Shown piece after piece: positions 34,915-45,317 of a DNA stretch of 64,000 nt. Position 1 is the first letter of the stretch. Each line of letters starts with the position of its first letter. A program made the translations under genes and the position numbers. Below the pieces are notes generated by a model. It did no database searches. It saw only the letters and a program-made list of their open reading frames with translations, and was not told where the DNA came from. Source of the stretch: Streptococcus suis. GTDB taxonomy: Bacteria > Bacillota > Bacilli > Lactobacillales > Streptococcaceae. The stretch spans positions 1 to 64,000 of the forward strand of contig NZ_POJD01000358.1 in assembly GCF_002960445.1 (NCBI RefSeq), in the 5' to 3' direction.

Positions 34915-37611
34915 ATGTCTATCCAAAAACTAGAAAACTATAACAACAAAGAAACCATTCAGGAAGAAATTGCGATTTTAACGACCATCCTTGAAGAAGT
35001 AGCGGCCCAGATGATGCCCCAGGAAACCTTCAAGAAGATTATTGAATTGTCCCAACTTTCTCGTGAGGATGATTACCAGTCCTTGATTGAGATTATTGGT
35101 CAATTAAATAACGAAGAATTAGCAGTCATTTCTCGTTACTTCGCTGTCCTTCCTTTGCTGATTAACATTTCAGAAGATGTGGATTTGGCCTATGAAATCA
35201 ACCACCAAAATAATATCGACCAAGATTATCTAGGGAAAATCTCAACGACTATTGACATGGTGGCCAAGCAGGAAAATGCGGCAGAAGTTTTGGAAAAACT
35301 CAATGTTGTTCCCGTTTTGACAGCCCATCCAACCCAGGTACAACGTCAATCTATGTTGGACTTGACCAAGCATATTCATGAGTTGCTTCGTCGCTACCGT
35401 GATGTCAAAATGGGTTTGCTGAACAAAACTAAGTGGGAAGACCAACTTCGTTGCTACATTGAAATCATCATGCAAACGGATATGATTCGCGAGAAGAAGT
35501 TGAAGGTAACCAACGAAATCACCAACGTTATGGAATACTATAATTCTTCCTTTATCAAGGCTGTGACCAAGTTACAAGGTGAGTACAAGCGATTGGCTGC
35601 AGAAAAAGGCATTGAGCTTAACAATCCTCGTCCTATTACCATGGGCATGTGGATTGGAGGGGACCGTGATGGAAACCCATTTGTTACAGCTGAAACCTTG
35701 AAACTTTCTGCTCTTACTCAGTGTCAAGTCATCATGAACTACTACGATGAGCAACTTCATAAACTCTACCGTAATTTCTCTCTCTCAACTTCCATCGTGA
35801 AGGTTTCGACAGCTGTCAAACTATTGGCTGAAAAATCAGAGGATAGTTCAGTCTATCGAGAAAATGAACCTTACCGTCGTGCCTTCCATTATATTCAGAT
35901 GAAATTGGCCAATACGCGCGATTATTTGGTGGATAATAAGCCATCGGATGTTCGCTACGCCAATGTCACTGAATTTAAAGAAGACTTGCTTGCGATAAAA
36001 CAGTCTTTGATTGATAATAAGGCAAGTGCTTTGATCAAGGGTGATTTGACAGAATTGCTGGAAGCAGTGGAGGCCTTTGGTTTCTACCTGGCAAGTATTG
36101 ATATGCGTCAGGACTCTTCTATTCACGAGGCAAGTGTTGCAGAACTCTTGGCTTCAGCCCGCATTGTCGAAAATTACTCTAGTTTGTCTGAGGAAGCCAA
36201 ATGCCATGTTCTCTTGAAACAGTTGGAAACAGATCCGCGTATTCTTTCTGCTACCCATGTTCCTAAGTCGGAGCAGTTGCAAAAAGAATTGGCTATTTTT
36301 GCAGCAGCCCGTGAATTGAAAGACAAACTTGGTGAGGAGATCATCAAACAACACATTATCTCTCATTCTGAGAGTGTGTCTGACCTCTTAGAACTCGCGG
36401 TCCTCTTGAAAGAAGTTGGTTTGGTGGATATGGACAAGGCGCGTGTGCAGATTGTTCCACTTTTTGAAACCATCGAGGACTTAGACAATGCTTCAGCAAC
36501 CATGCGTCAATACTTGCAACTTGACTTGGCTAAACGTTGGATTGCGGGCAATAAATACTATCAAGAAATCATGCTAGGCTACTCGGATTCCAATAAGGAT
36601 GGAGGCTATCTCTCATCTGGTTGGACACTCTACAAGGCTCAGAATGAATTGACACAAATCGGTCAAGAATTTGGTGTTCATATTACCTTCTTCCATGGTC
36701 GTGGTGGTACCGTTGGTCGTGGTGGCGGTCCATCTTATGATGCCATTACTTCACAGCCATTTGGCTCCATCAAAGACCGCCTTCGTCTGACAGAACAGGG
36801 GGAAGTGATTGGTAACAAGTACGGTAACAAGGATGCTGCTTACTACAATTTGGAAATGCTGGTGTCAGCAACTCTTGACCGCATGATTACCCAAATGATT
36901 ACCAATCCAAATGAGATTGATGGTTACCGTGAAACCATGGACGCCATTGTGGCGGATAGCTACTCGATCTATCGTGACTTAGTCTTTAACAATCCTCATT
37001 TCTACGATTACTTCTTTGCAGCAAGTCCAATTCGTGAGGTATCTAGCCTAAATATCGGTTCTCGTCCAGCTGCTCGTAAAACCATTACGGAAATTGGTGG
37101 ACTTCGTGCCATTCCTTGGGTATTCTCATGGTCGCAAAACCGTGTCATGCTTCCTGGTTGGTACGGAGTAGGCTCCAGCTTTAAACGCTTTATTGACAAA
37201 GACCCAGCCAACTTAGCAAAATTACAGAAAATGTATGAAAGCTGGCCATTCTTCCGTTCACTCCTATCGAATGTGGACATGGTTCTGTCCAAATCCAACA
37301 TGAACATCGCCTTTGAGTATGCGAAAATGTGCGAGAGCGAAGAAGTAAGAAATATCTTCCATATTATTTTAGATGAATGGCAGTTGACCAAGGATGTTAT
37401 CCTGTCTATTGAGCAAAATGATGCGCTACTGGCAGAACTTCCTTTCCTCAAGGCCAGTCTAGACTACCGTATGCCATATTTCAACGTCCTCAACTATATT
37501 CAGATTGAACTGATTAACCGCCTTCGTCGTGGAGAACTCAGTAAGGAACAAGAAAACCTCATCCACATCACCATCAACGGTGTGGCGACAGGTTTACGAA
37601 ATTCTGGTTAA
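34915..37611 (+). CDS. ppc: Phosphoenolpyruvate carboxylase
   Basis: Makes oxaloacetate from PEP and bicarbonate, supplying aspartate in an organism lacking a full TCA cycle. The 898-residue protein carries the catalytic histidine motif [41 protein letters not shown] and [16 protein letters not shown]. It begins 19 bases after ftsW, with GGAAAGAGAG as ribosome binding site, so both may share a transcript. A strong terminator follows. Confidence 0.97.
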   Translation: MSIQKLENYNNKETIQEEIAILTTILEEVAAQMMPQETFKKIIELSQLSREDDYQSLIEIIGQLNNEELAVISRYFAVLPLLINISEDVDLAYEINHQNNIDQDYLGKISTTIDMVAKQENAAEVLEKLNVVPVLTAHPTQVQRQSMLDLTKHIHELLRRYRDVKMGLLNKTKWEDQLRCYIEIIMQTDMIREKKLKVTNEITNVMEYYNSSFIKAVTKLQGEYKRLAAEKGIELNNPRPITMGMWIGGDRDGNPFVTAETLKLSALTQCQVIMNYYDEQLHKLYRNFSLSTSIVKVSTAVKLLAEKSEDSSVYRENEPYRRAFHYIQMKLANTRDYLVDNKPSDVRYANVTEFKEDLLAIKQSLIDNKASALIKGDLTELLEAVEAFGFYLASIDMRQDSSIHEASVAELLASARIVENYSSLSEEAKCHVLLKQLETDPRILSATHVPKSEQLQKELAIFAAARELKDKLGEEIIKQHIISHSESVSDLLELAVLLKEVGLVDMDKARVQIVPLFETIEDLDNASATMRQYLQLDLAKRWIAGNKYYQEIMLGYSDSNKDGGYLSSGWTLYKAQNELTQIGQEFGVHITFFHGRGGTVGRGGGPSYDAITSQPFGSIKDRLRLTEQGEVIGNKYGNKDAAYYNLEMLVSATLDRMITQMITNPNEIDGYRETMDAIVADSYSIYRDLVFNNPHFYDYFFAASPIREVSSLNIGSRPAARKTITEIGGLRAIPWVFSWSQNRVMLPGWYGVGSSFKRFIDKDPANLAKLQKMYESWPFFRSLLSNVDMVLSKSNMNIAFEYAKMCESEEVRNIFHIILDEWQLTKDVILSIEQNDALLAELPFLKASLDYRMPYFNVLNYIQIELINRLRRGELSKEQENLIHITINGVATGLRNSG

Positions 37612-37618
37612 TTTTATT

Positions 37619-37647
37619 AAGCAACTTCTTCGGAGGTTGCTTTTTTA
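37619..37647 (+). terminator. Terminator of ppc
   Basis: AAGCAAC and GTTGCTT arms followed by a T-run. Confidence 0.85.
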
Positions 37648-37680
37648 ATACGGTAAGGGATATAATATTTTAAAAAAATG

Positions 37681-37708
37681 TGTAACCAAATAGAATTCCA
37701 TTCGTTAT
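37681..37708 (+). promoter_or_regulatory. Putative ECF sigma-dependent autoregulatory promoter
   Basis: GTAACC (37682-37687), a 15-base spacer and CGTTAT (37703-37708) match the general -35 (xAAC) and -10 (CGT) pattern of ECF sigma promoters. It stands directly before the sigma factor gene. A sigma-A-like TATAAT is also present at 37661-37666. Confidence 0.5.
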
Positions 37709-37725
37709 ATTAGTGAAAGGAGGAG

Positions 37726-38229
37726 ATGAGCATCAAATTAGATGAATATGAAAAAGAAGTCATCGGTATTGCCGAGGAGATTTCCTACTACCTGCAAAAA
37801 TCAGGCGCCACATTTGCAGATAGTCAGGATATAGCCCAGGATGTACTGGTGAAAATCTTAGAAGCAGAACTTGTCCTTCCTTTTGACAAATTACGAGCCT
37901 GGCTTTATCGTTCGGCAGTTAGAGCCTACATCGACAAATACAGGAGGGACAAGCACTATCATGAAATTCTACAAAGGGAATTTTTTGCCAGCGAAAAGTT
38001 TTTGGTTTATGACCAAGAAGGCTATGACGAACTCTATCAGGCAGTAGCAGACCTACCAGCCAAGTATCAGCATGTCATTGACCTTTATTATTTTCAGGAT
38101 ATGAGTGTCAAAGAGATTGCCCATATCTTAGGATATAGTCAGAGTTTGGTGAAAATCAATCTTTACCGCGGTCGAAAACTTCTAGCAAAAAACTTAAAAG
38201 AGAAAGGGTATGAATATGAAAACTTTTGA
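37726..38229 (+). CDS. ECF-type RNA polymerase sigma factor
   Basis: A 167-residue sigma-70 family protein with region 2 (DSQDIAQDVLVKILEAELVLPFDKLRAWLYRSAVRAYIDKYRRD) and region 4 (DLPAKYQHVIDLYYFQDMSVKEIAHILGYSQSLVKINLYRGRKLL). Regions 1 and 3 are absent, as in ECF factors. AAAGGAGG lies before the ATG with a rather short gap. It overlaps the anti-sigma gene by 14 bases. ECF factors are scarce in streptococci, where usually only RpoD and ComX are found. Stimulus and regulon are unknown; a cell envelope stress role is the usual one. Confidence 0.88.
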   Translation: MSIKLDEYEKEVIGIAEEISYYLQKSGATFADSQDIAQDVLVKILEAELVLPFDKLRAWLYRSAVRAYIDKYRRDKHYHEILQREFFASEKFLVYDQEGYDELYQAVADLPAKYQHVIDLYYFQDMSVKEIAHILGYSQSLVKINLYRGRKLLAKNLKEKGYEYENF

Positions 38230-39196
38230 AATTGCAACAAAGAAAAGTAAGAAAAAACACTTATGGAAAACGGTTGGTCTATCTATATTAGGGCTCTTGC
38301 TGATAACGGGGGCGACCTTGAAGACCTTGCAGATTTTGACTGCCAATAATGGTGAAAAAATCTATCAAGAACACGAATTATTGTCACAAGTTGCCTATCC
38401 AAACATTGAATACTCAACCTACTATTATAAAGCGACCTCTCTATTTGCTGGAGCTGTCCATGCAGATCGCCACAAAGACTTGGCAGGAGTTCCAGTTGCC
38501 TTTGGGGACTATGAATACCACTATGATTGGTTGGGAACGTATTTGAATTTTTCTCAGGATGGACCTTCTTATAAGGGAGAAATTGCCTATGATCGTCAAA
38601 CCTGGTCAAAACTCCCTCTCTTCTATAATACGGAGAAAGTTGACACAGATGACTTTGCAAGGGTTCCAAGTCAAGAACTTTCTCTAGTGAAAGACATGTC
38701 TAATCAGCTAGTAGAAGTAGCCATCACCTTTGACAAAAAATATAGTTTTGGAGACTTGCAGACCATGCTTCCTCAAAATTTGAAAAAGAATTGGTACTGG
38801 ATTGGAACAGCTTCTAAGGAGAACACAGCTGATTTCCGTATTGATCAGTTGTTTGGTTTTCAAGGAGAGGCTCTAAAGGTTTATGAACCAGATGCTGAAT
38901 TACCAACAGAAGCAGCTGCATGGAATCCTTTAGCACCTATGAAAAAAATGGCTGAACAGTATAATCATTATATAGGGGAATACGCACTCGTCACAGATGT
39001 CAAAACTTTCTTGGACAAATTTGGTAAAACGGACTTCTCTAAACAAGAAGAGATTGATAAGCTAGAATTTGCAGGCATTATCCTAACAGGCAGAGCAGAA
39101 GACTTTGCACAGTTGGAGGGTAAGGACTGGATTTATGCGTCTAGTATTGGTGCTTCAACTCCAAATCAACCCTACTATCGATTAGATTTCGAATAG
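38216..39196 (+). CDS. Anti-sigma factor with sigma-regulator N- and C-terminal domains
   Basis: A 326-residue protein: a short cytoplasmic N-terminus rich in Lys, one transmembrane helix (about residues 20-42, VGLSILGLLLITGATLKTLQIL), then an extracellular domain of the Sigma_reg_C type (PF13791), ending in WIYASSIGASTPNQPYYRLDF. The start at 38216 is preferred over 38210 because AAAGGG is then 7 bases away. Overlap with the sigma gene indicates coupled synthesis and a sigma/anti-sigma pair. Confidence 0.82.
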   Translation: MKTFEIATKKSKKKHLWKTVGLSILGLLLITGATLKTLQILTANNGEKIYQEHELLSQVAYPNIEYSTYYYKATSLFAGAVHADRHKDLAGVPVAFGDYEYHYDWLGTYLNFSQDGPSYKGEIAYDRQTWSKLPLFYNTEKVDTDDFARVPSQELSLVKDMSNQLVEVAITFDKKYSFGDLQTMLPQNLKKNWYWIGTASKENTADFRIDQLFGFQGEALKVYEPDAELPTEAAAWNPLAPMKKMAEQYNHYIGEYALVTDVKTFLDKFGKTDFSKQEEIDKLEFAGIILTGRAEDFAQLEGKDWIYASSIGASTPNQPYYRLDFE

Positions 39197-39208
39197 CAGA
39201 TGGCTAGT

Positions 39209-39246
39209 ACCTTGTTTGAAGTGTATTCAGACAAGGTTTTTATATT
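39209..39246 (+). terminator. Terminator of the sigma/anti-sigma operon
   Basis: ACCTTGT and ACAAGGT arms extended by TGAA/TTCA, followed by T-rich sequence. Confidence 0.75.
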
Positions 39247-39345
39247 TTGAAGAAAATTAAAAAAATATCTTATTTTTCATCATTTTTTTGTATTTTTTGC
39301 GAATAGTATAGATAGGGGAGATAAATATTTCTTTCTCGGCACAAA

Positions 39346-39371
39346 TGTTACAAAAATATTACAAATGTTAC
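39346..39371 (+). promoter_or_regulatory. Candidate WalR/VicR binding boxes
   Basis: TGTTAC (39346-39351), five bases, TATTAC (39357-39362), then TGTTAC (39366-39371). The first pair has the spacing of the WalR/VicR consensus TGTWAH-N5-TGTWAH with one mismatch. They lie just upstream of the promoter TTGTTT-N17-TATAAT (39381-39409) of a cell-surface protein gene. Confidence 0.5.
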
Positions 39372-39447
39372 AATTTTTACTTGTTTTATGACATAGATAA
39401 GTATATAATATAAGTGAAAAGGATAACAGAAAGGTAGGATATGATTT

Positions 39448-41544
39448 ATGCGTCGCACAAGATTTGGTCAAGAAAAACAAAATTTTTCTATTCGTAAGTA
39501 TTCTCTAGGTGCTGCTTCAGTACTGATTGGAACCAGTTTGGTCTTTGGGCTACAGGATGTAAAGGCTGATGAGCAAGTAGGGACAGTTGCATCAAGTAAC
39601 CTACCGCTGGTACAAGTGGAAGAGAAAAGCTTGGCTGATAAGCCAAAGTCTGAACCTGTTCAGCTTACAGATGAGACACAGAAGGTTGCTAGCCAGATAG
39701 AGGGACAAGTATCTGCTGTGGAGACAAATCAGACTAGCCCGAATCTGACTTCGAAAAGTCAAGTTTCTTCAGAAACTACAAGTCAAGAAAAGCCTAGCAG
39801 TACTACCAGTCAGGAATCTCCTGTTCAGCTACCACCTGTAGTGGAGACTGCACAAGCTACACCAATAGCCACGGCTACACCTGCCGCTCCATTATCACTT
39901 CAAGGTCAATACGTTTATGAAAAAGAAATAGCAGTCAGAAATCAACCAAGTCAATCTGCTCCAGTAGCCTTTTATGCACAGGTAGGCGACAAGGTCAACT
40001 ACGACAAGGTTGTTCAAGCAGAGAACCATCAATGGATTTCCTATGTAAGTTATAGTGGTACTCGTCGTTATGTGGATTTAGGTCAACTAACCGGATCAAC
40101 AGCTGTTAATAAAGTCACAGAAAAACCAGTTGAGGCACCAAAAGTATCTCAACCAACCGGTCACTTAACCATTCAAAATCAAACTGCTACAAGTTTTGAA
40201 GTGGAAGTATCCAATGTTACCGATAGTAAGGGCATCAAAGCTATCAAAGTACCAGTCTGGGCAGAACAAAATGATCAAAACGATATTATCTGGTATGATG
40301 CAGTCAAACAGTCCAACGGGAACTACAAGGTAGCAGTATCCTTGTCAGACCACAAAAATGAACAAGGAGTTTACCATGCCCACCTCTATTATGTAGAAAA
40401 TGATGGACAACTGGTAGGTGTAGCTATTACACAGACCAAGGTAACGATATCAGGGGCTAGCCAAACAACACAGGTAGAAAAAATTGCCGATCAAGGCACC
40501 TATCACTTTACCAAACAGACTGCAGTAAAAAATGAAGCAAAAGAAAGTGCAGCAACCCAATTTACCTTTGAAAAAGGAGAAAAAGTAAATTACGATAAAA
40601 AAATTGAATCAGAAGGTCATCAGTGGATTTCTTATTTGTCTTATAGTGGTGTTCGGCGTTACATTGATTTAGGAAAGATTTCAAATTCGACATCAACTAG
40701 TGCCAGTCAACCTTCAGCCCCCCAGGCGAACACCCCGACAGGACAATTGACTATCCAAAATCAAACCGAAACAGGTTTTGATATCGAGGTATCCCATGTA
40801 TCAGATAGTCATGGAGTCAAAGCAGTGAGAGTGCCAGTCTGGTCAGAGCAGGGAGGACAAAATGACCTTGTATGGTACGATGCAGTTAGACAATCCAACG
40901 GTACCTATAAAGTTTCCGTTTCCCTGGCGCAACACAAGAATGAACAAGGAGTTTACCATGCCCACCTCTACTATGTGGAAAATGATGGAAAAATGGTCGG
41001 TGTAGCCACAACTCAAACCAAAGTATCAGTTGCGAGTCCTTCCCAAGTGAAACGGGTAGAGAAATTAGCAGACCAAGGAACCTATCATTTTATCAAACAG
41101 GCTGCTGTAAAAAATGAAGCTAAGGGAGGTGCAATAACACAGTTCACCTTTGAAAAAGGAGAGAAAGTCAATTACGATAAAAAAATAGAATCAGATGGTC
41201 ACCAGTGGATTTCTTATCTATCTTATAGTGGCGTTAGACGTTATGTTGATTTAGGAAAAATAGAAACAGCTTCTGTTCCTCTAGTAACTACTCAATCTCC
41301 TTCTCCAGCAAATATAGTAGAGAAAAAGGAGGGGGAAAAAGATACTCTTTCTCAGAGTGGCAGTTACACCTTTACTAAAACTGTTCCGGTAAAAAATAAG
41401 GCAGAGAATCAGTCTCCAACTCAATTTGAATTCACGACAGGAGATAAGATCAACTACGATAAAATTATTGAGTCAGATGGCTCACGTTGGCTGTCCTATG
41501 TATCTTACAGTGGTACCCGTCGGTATGTGAAAATTAGCAATTAA
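39448..41544 (+). CDS. Surface protein with YSIRK signal, SH3b-like and GBS Bsp-like repeats
   Basis: A 698-residue secreted protein. Residues 1-40 form a YSIRK-type signal peptide (FSIRKYSLGAASVLIGTSLV, cleavage after VKA). A Ser/Thr/Pro/Gln-rich linker runs to about 148. Then come four SH3b-like domains (about 149-214, 346-411, 540-605, 635-698; each with NYDK and WISYxSYSGxRRYxDL) alternating with two GBS Bsp-like domains (236-336 and 429-529). There is no LPxTG; attachment is probably through the SH3b domains. Bsp-like proteins affect cell shape and adhesion in group B Streptococcus. No enzymatic domain is present. Confidence 0.88.
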   Translation: MRRTRFGQEKQNFSIRKYSLGAASVLIGTSLVFGLQDVKADEQVGTVASSNLPLVQVEEKSLADKPKSEPVQLTDETQKVASQIEGQVSAVETNQTSPNLTSKSQVSSETTSQEKPSSTTSQESPVQLPPVVETAQATPIATATPAAPLSLQGQYVYEKEIAVRNQPSQSAPVAFYAQVGDKVNYDKVVQAENHQWISYVSYSGTRRYVDLGQLTGSTAVNKVTEKPVEAPKVSQPTGHLTIQNQTATSFEVEVSNVTDSKGIKAIKVPVWAEQNDQNDIIWYDAVKQSNGNYKVAVSLSDHKNEQGVYHAHLYYVENDGQLVGVAITQTKVTISGASQTTQVEKIADQGTYHFTKQTAVKNEAKESAATQFTFEKGEKVNYDKKIESEGHQWISYLSYSGVRRYIDLGKISNSTSTSASQPSAPQANTPTGQLTIQNQTETGFDIEVSHVSDSHGVKAVRVPVWSEQGGQNDLVWYDAVRQSNGTYKVSVSLAQHKNEQGVYHAHLYYVENDGKMVGVATTQTKVSVASPSQVKRVEKLADQGTYHFIKQAAVKNEAKGGAITQFTFEKGEKVNYDKKIESDGHQWISYLSYSGVRRYVDLGKIETASVPLVTTQSPSPANIVEKKEGEKDTLSQSGSYTFTKTVPVKNKAENQSPTQFEFTTGDKINYDKIIESDGSRWLSYVSYSGTRRYVKISN
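40153..41262 (+). repeat. Internal tandem duplication in the Bsp-like gene
   Basis: Two units with a period of 582 bases, each coding a Bsp-like plus an SH3b-like domain. Long stretches are identical between units, for example 32 bases at 40357-40388 and 40939-40970, so the copy number could change by recombination. Confidence 0.8.
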
Positions 41545-41569
41545 AGAAAGCAGAGTATTACAGAGATTG

Positions 41570-41602
41570 ACTCGTTGGTAAAAGTTACTGACGAGTTGTT
41601 TG
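41570..41602 (+). terminator. Terminator of the Bsp-like gene
   Basis: ACTCGT and ACGAGT arms with an inner GGTAA/TTACT extension, followed by TTGTTTGTT. Confidence 0.6.
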
Positions 41603-41766
41603 TTAGTAGCGTAGGCTAGTAAAAAGGGACTTTCTGGCAATAAATAACAAAAACGATAGAAAATGCTTGCAATTCTGCTACAATTTGATAGAATAGTAAG
41701 GTAAAGTTAGACCGTATTGCCTACTGTCTATCTATAAAATATATTTTATTGGAGGCTTTTACCAAA

Positions 41767-42963
41767 ATGGCAAAAGAAAAATACGATCGTAGTAAACCAC
41801 ACGTTAACATTGGTACAATTGGACACGTTGACCACGGGAAAACTACTTTGACTGCAGCTATCACAACTGTATTGGCACGTCGCTTGCCTTCATCAGTTAA
41901 CCAACCTAAAGACTATGCGTCTATCGATGCTGCTCCAGAAGAGCGCGAGCGCGGTATCACAATCAACACTGCACACGTTGAGTACGAAACTGAAAAACGT
42001 CACTACGCTCACATCGACGCTCCAGGACACGCGGACTACGTTAAAAACATGATCACTGGTGCCGCTCAGATGGACGGTGCGATCCTTGTAGTAGCTTCTA
42101 CTGACGGTCCAATGCCACAAACTCGTGAGCACATCCTTCTTTCACGTCAGGTTGGTGTTAAACACCTTATCGTCTTCATGAACAAAGTTGACTTGGTTGA
42201 CGACGAAGAATTGCTTGAGTTGGTTGAAATGGAAATCCGTGACCTTCTTTCAGAATACGATTTCCCAGGTGACGATCTTCCAGTTATCCAAGGTTCAGCT
42301 CTTAAAGCCCTTGAAGGTGACGCTAAGTACGAAGACATCGTTATGGAATTGATGAACACTGTTGATGAGTACATTCCAGAACCAGAACGCGATACTGACA
42401 AGCCATTGCTTCTTCCAGTCGAGGACGTATTCTCAATCACTGGTCGTGGTACTGTAGCTTCAGGCCGTATCGACCGTGGTACTGTTCGTGTCAACGACGA
42501 AATCGAAATCGTTGGTCTTCAAGAAGAAAAATCTAAAGCAGTTGTAACTGGTGTTGAAATGTTCCGTAAGCAACTTGACGAAGGTCTTGCCGGCGATAAC
42601 GTTGGTGTGCTTCTTCGTGGTGTTCAACGTGATGAAATCGAACGTGGTCAAGTTATCTCTAAACCAGGTTCTATCAACCCACACACTAAATTCAAAGGTG
42701 AAGTTTACATCCTTACTAAAGAAGAAGGTGGACGTCACACTCCATTCTTCGACAACTACCGTCCACAGTTCTACTTCCGTACAACTGACGTAACTGGTTC
42801 AATCAAATTGCCAGAAGGTACTGAAATGGTAATGCCTGGTGATAACGTTACTATCGACGTTGAATTGATCCACCCAATCGCCGTTGAACAAGGTACTACT
42901 TTCTCTATCCGTGAAGGTGGACGTACTGTTGGTTCAGGTATGGTTACAGAAATCGAAGCTTAA
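41767..42963 (+). CDS. tuf: Translation elongation factor Tu
   Basis: GTPase delivering aminoacyl-tRNA to the ribosome; 398 residues. G motifs [17 protein letters not shown] and NKVD are intact, with the three usual domains. The start at 41767 gives the standard N-terminus [14 protein letters not shown]; the upstream ATG at 41749 is not used. GGAGG lies about 11 bases upstream. The upstream region has two possible -10 elements (TGCTACAAT and TAGAAT) near 41675-41695. Codon use is strongly biased, as expected for high expression. It stands alone, without fus or rps genes. Confidence 0.98.
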   Translation: MAKEKYDRSKPHVNIGTIGHVDHGKTTLTAAITTVLARRLPSSVNQPKDYASIDAAPEERERGITINTAHVEYETEKRHYAHIDAPGHADYVKNMITGAAQMDGAILVVASTDGPMPQTREHILLSRQVGVKHLIVFMNKVDLVDDEELLELVEMEIRDLLSEYDFPGDDLPVIQGSALKALEGDAKYEDIVMELMNTVDEYIPEPERDTDKPLLLPVEDVFSITGRGTVASGRIDRGTVRVNDEIEIVGLQEEKSKAVVTGVEMFRKQLDEGLAGDNVGVLLRGVQRDEIERGQVISKPGSINPHTKFKGEVYILTKEEGGRHTPFFDNYRPQFYFRTTDVTGSIKLPEGTEMVMPGDNVTIDVELIHPIAVEQGTTFSIREGGRTVGSGMVTEIEA

Positions 42964-43278
42964 TTCGATTGAGTTCCCAGAAATAACAATTATAGTCAGA
43001 CAACTAAATTGTAACTCTCTACTTTCGGGTAGAGAGTTTTTCTGTAACAAATACCTAGACTATTTCTAGCTTCTATCAATAATATAGTATATATTTTTGT
43101 TTTGTAGTTTTCTGATTCTAAATATGCTTAAAGAGGAGTGTTTTCCGTGTCCAAGTTTATGAAATATCGATAAATCCTTGGAAAATTAGTATGAGAGGCT
43201 TTTATTATGATTATTATTTTCGGAAATACCATCTGATTATGAGTAGGTATGATACAATAAATTGAAGGGAGATATATT
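42964..43278. other. Intergenic region tuf-vanY-like
   Basis: Holds the tuf terminator at its left end and, at 43249-43257, an extended -10 (TGATACAAT) for the next gene. The middle part is very AT-rich, with only tiny unsupported reading frames; I recognise nothing else in it. Confidence 0.5.
43015..43042 (+). terminator. Terminator of tuf
   Basis: CTCTCTAC and GTAGAGAG arms with loop TTTCGG, then a T-run. Confidence 0.9.
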
Positions 43279-44376
43279 ATGAAAAAAATACGTTTTTATT
43301 TTATGTTATTGTATAGTTTTTGCAGCCTTTCCCTATTTTCTTCACATATGATCTTCGCTTTAGATAGTCAGTCGGAAACAGTAAGAGAGAGTCTTGCTAT
43401 TTACAGATTATATAATTATGAAAATGGGGAACATCTTTATACGATCGATGCTAACGAGAAAGATGTACTGTATCAGCAACATCATTGGGGCTATGAGGGA
43501 GTAGCCTGGTATGCTCCTAGTTCGGGAAATGCTGTTTATCGTTTATATAATCATGGATTGCAAAATCACTTATATACGATGGATTTAAATGAGGTGAAGG
43601 AATTGACAACCTATCATGGGTGGCAGTTGGATAATGCTGGGGATCCTGTTTTTTACTCTGGGGGTAGCACACCAATTTACCGTGTTTATAACCCTGGATT
43701 ACGTGGTTTACATCACTGGACTACTGACTACAATGAATACAGTATCTTGCCAAACCATGGTTGGAAAAAAGAGGGTGAGGCATTTTTTGCAGAGAGTTTA
43801 GGAAATCCGATACAGACTCAATATGCTTCTAATATCTTATATAATGGTTTTTACTCTTATGTAAGAGGGAAATATGGGTATGTTCCAATTGTTAATAAAA
43901 AATATCCTGTAAATAGTCAATATAACCCAGGTGAAAATGCTGAAGCAAAGGCAGCTTTCCTAACTCTGACTAATCAAATGCGTCAGCTTGGATTTTCAAT
44001 TAGTCATTCTTATAGTGGTTTTAGAAGTTATAGTCTACAGAATTCCCTATATAATAATTATGTTGCTCAGGAGGGACGAGCGGCAGCGGATCGTTATTCT
44101 GCCCGTCCTGGATACAGTGAGCATCAAACAGGTTTAGCTTTTGATGTTTTGAATGGTCAAGGGGAGCTTTTGCAGGGAGCAGCAGCTCAATGGTTAGCCG
44201 AACATGCTCACGAATATGGTTTTATCGTAAGGTATCTTCCTGAAAAAGAAGCGATAACAGGTTATATGCATGAAGAGTGGCATGTTCGATATGTTGGTAA
44301 GGAAGCGGCTGATATTTATCACTCAGGTCTAACACTAGAGGAATATTTTAAGGTTGCAGGTGGAGATTATCAGTAA
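43279..44376 (+). CDS. Secreted D-Ala-D-Ala carboxypeptidase (M15B, VanY-like) with DUF5648 repeats
   Basis: A 365-residue protein. Signal peptide at 1-27 (cleavage near IFA-LD). Residues about 40-172 hold three to four DUF5648-type repeats (IYRLYNYENGEHLYT, VYRLYNHGLQNHLYT, IYRVYNPGLRGLHHWT), a module thought to bind carbohydrate. Residues about 185-360 are an M15B peptidase with SEHQTGLAFD (280-289) and EEWH (332-335), the zinc ligands and catalytic acid. It trims D-Ala from wall peptides. Base composition is lower in GC than neighbouring tuf and tpiA, which hints at acquisition. Confidence 0.9.
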   Translation: MKKIRFYFMLLYSFCSLSLFSSHMIFALDSQSETVRESLAIYRLYNYENGEHLYTIDANEKDVLYQQHHWGYEGVAWYAPSSGNAVYRLYNHGLQNHLYTMDLNEVKELTTYHGWQLDNAGDPVFYSGGSTPIYRVYNPGLRGLHHWTTDYNEYSILPNHGWKKEGEAFFAESLGNPIQTQYASNILYNGFYSYVRGKYGYVPIVNKKYPVNSQYNPGENAEAKAAFLTLTNQMRQLGFSISHSYSGFRSYSLQNSLYNNYVAQEGRAAADRYSARPGYSEHQTGLAFDVLNGQGELLQGAAAQWLAEHAHEYGFIVRYLPEKEAITGYMHEEWHVRYVGKEAADIYHSGLTLEEYFKVAGGDYQ

Positions 44377-44488
44377 ACAAGAGTAGAAGTCCGTAGTCTC
44401 AGTTTGCTAAATGCGGGCTTGGGAATTCCATATTGTACTTTAATCTTTTGAGAAAATATGCTATAATAGGGACTGTAAAAATTTTTAA

Positions 44489-45256
<768 letters not shown>

Positions 45257-45269
45257 TAAAAGCATAGAA

Positions 45270-45306
45270 AAAGACATCGGATTTTTTAAATCTGATGTCT
45301 TTTTTG
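45270..45306. terminator. Bidirectional terminator after tpiA
   Basis: AAAGACATC and GATGTCTTT outer arms with GGATTT/AAATCT inner pairing, T-runs on both sides. Confidence 0.85.
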
Positions 45307-45317
45307 ACTTTAATATG

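Noticed and set aside
43042-43278. Small genes in the tuf-vanY-like gap
   Set aside because: Frames are short, AT-rich and lack ribosome binding sites with protein-like composition.
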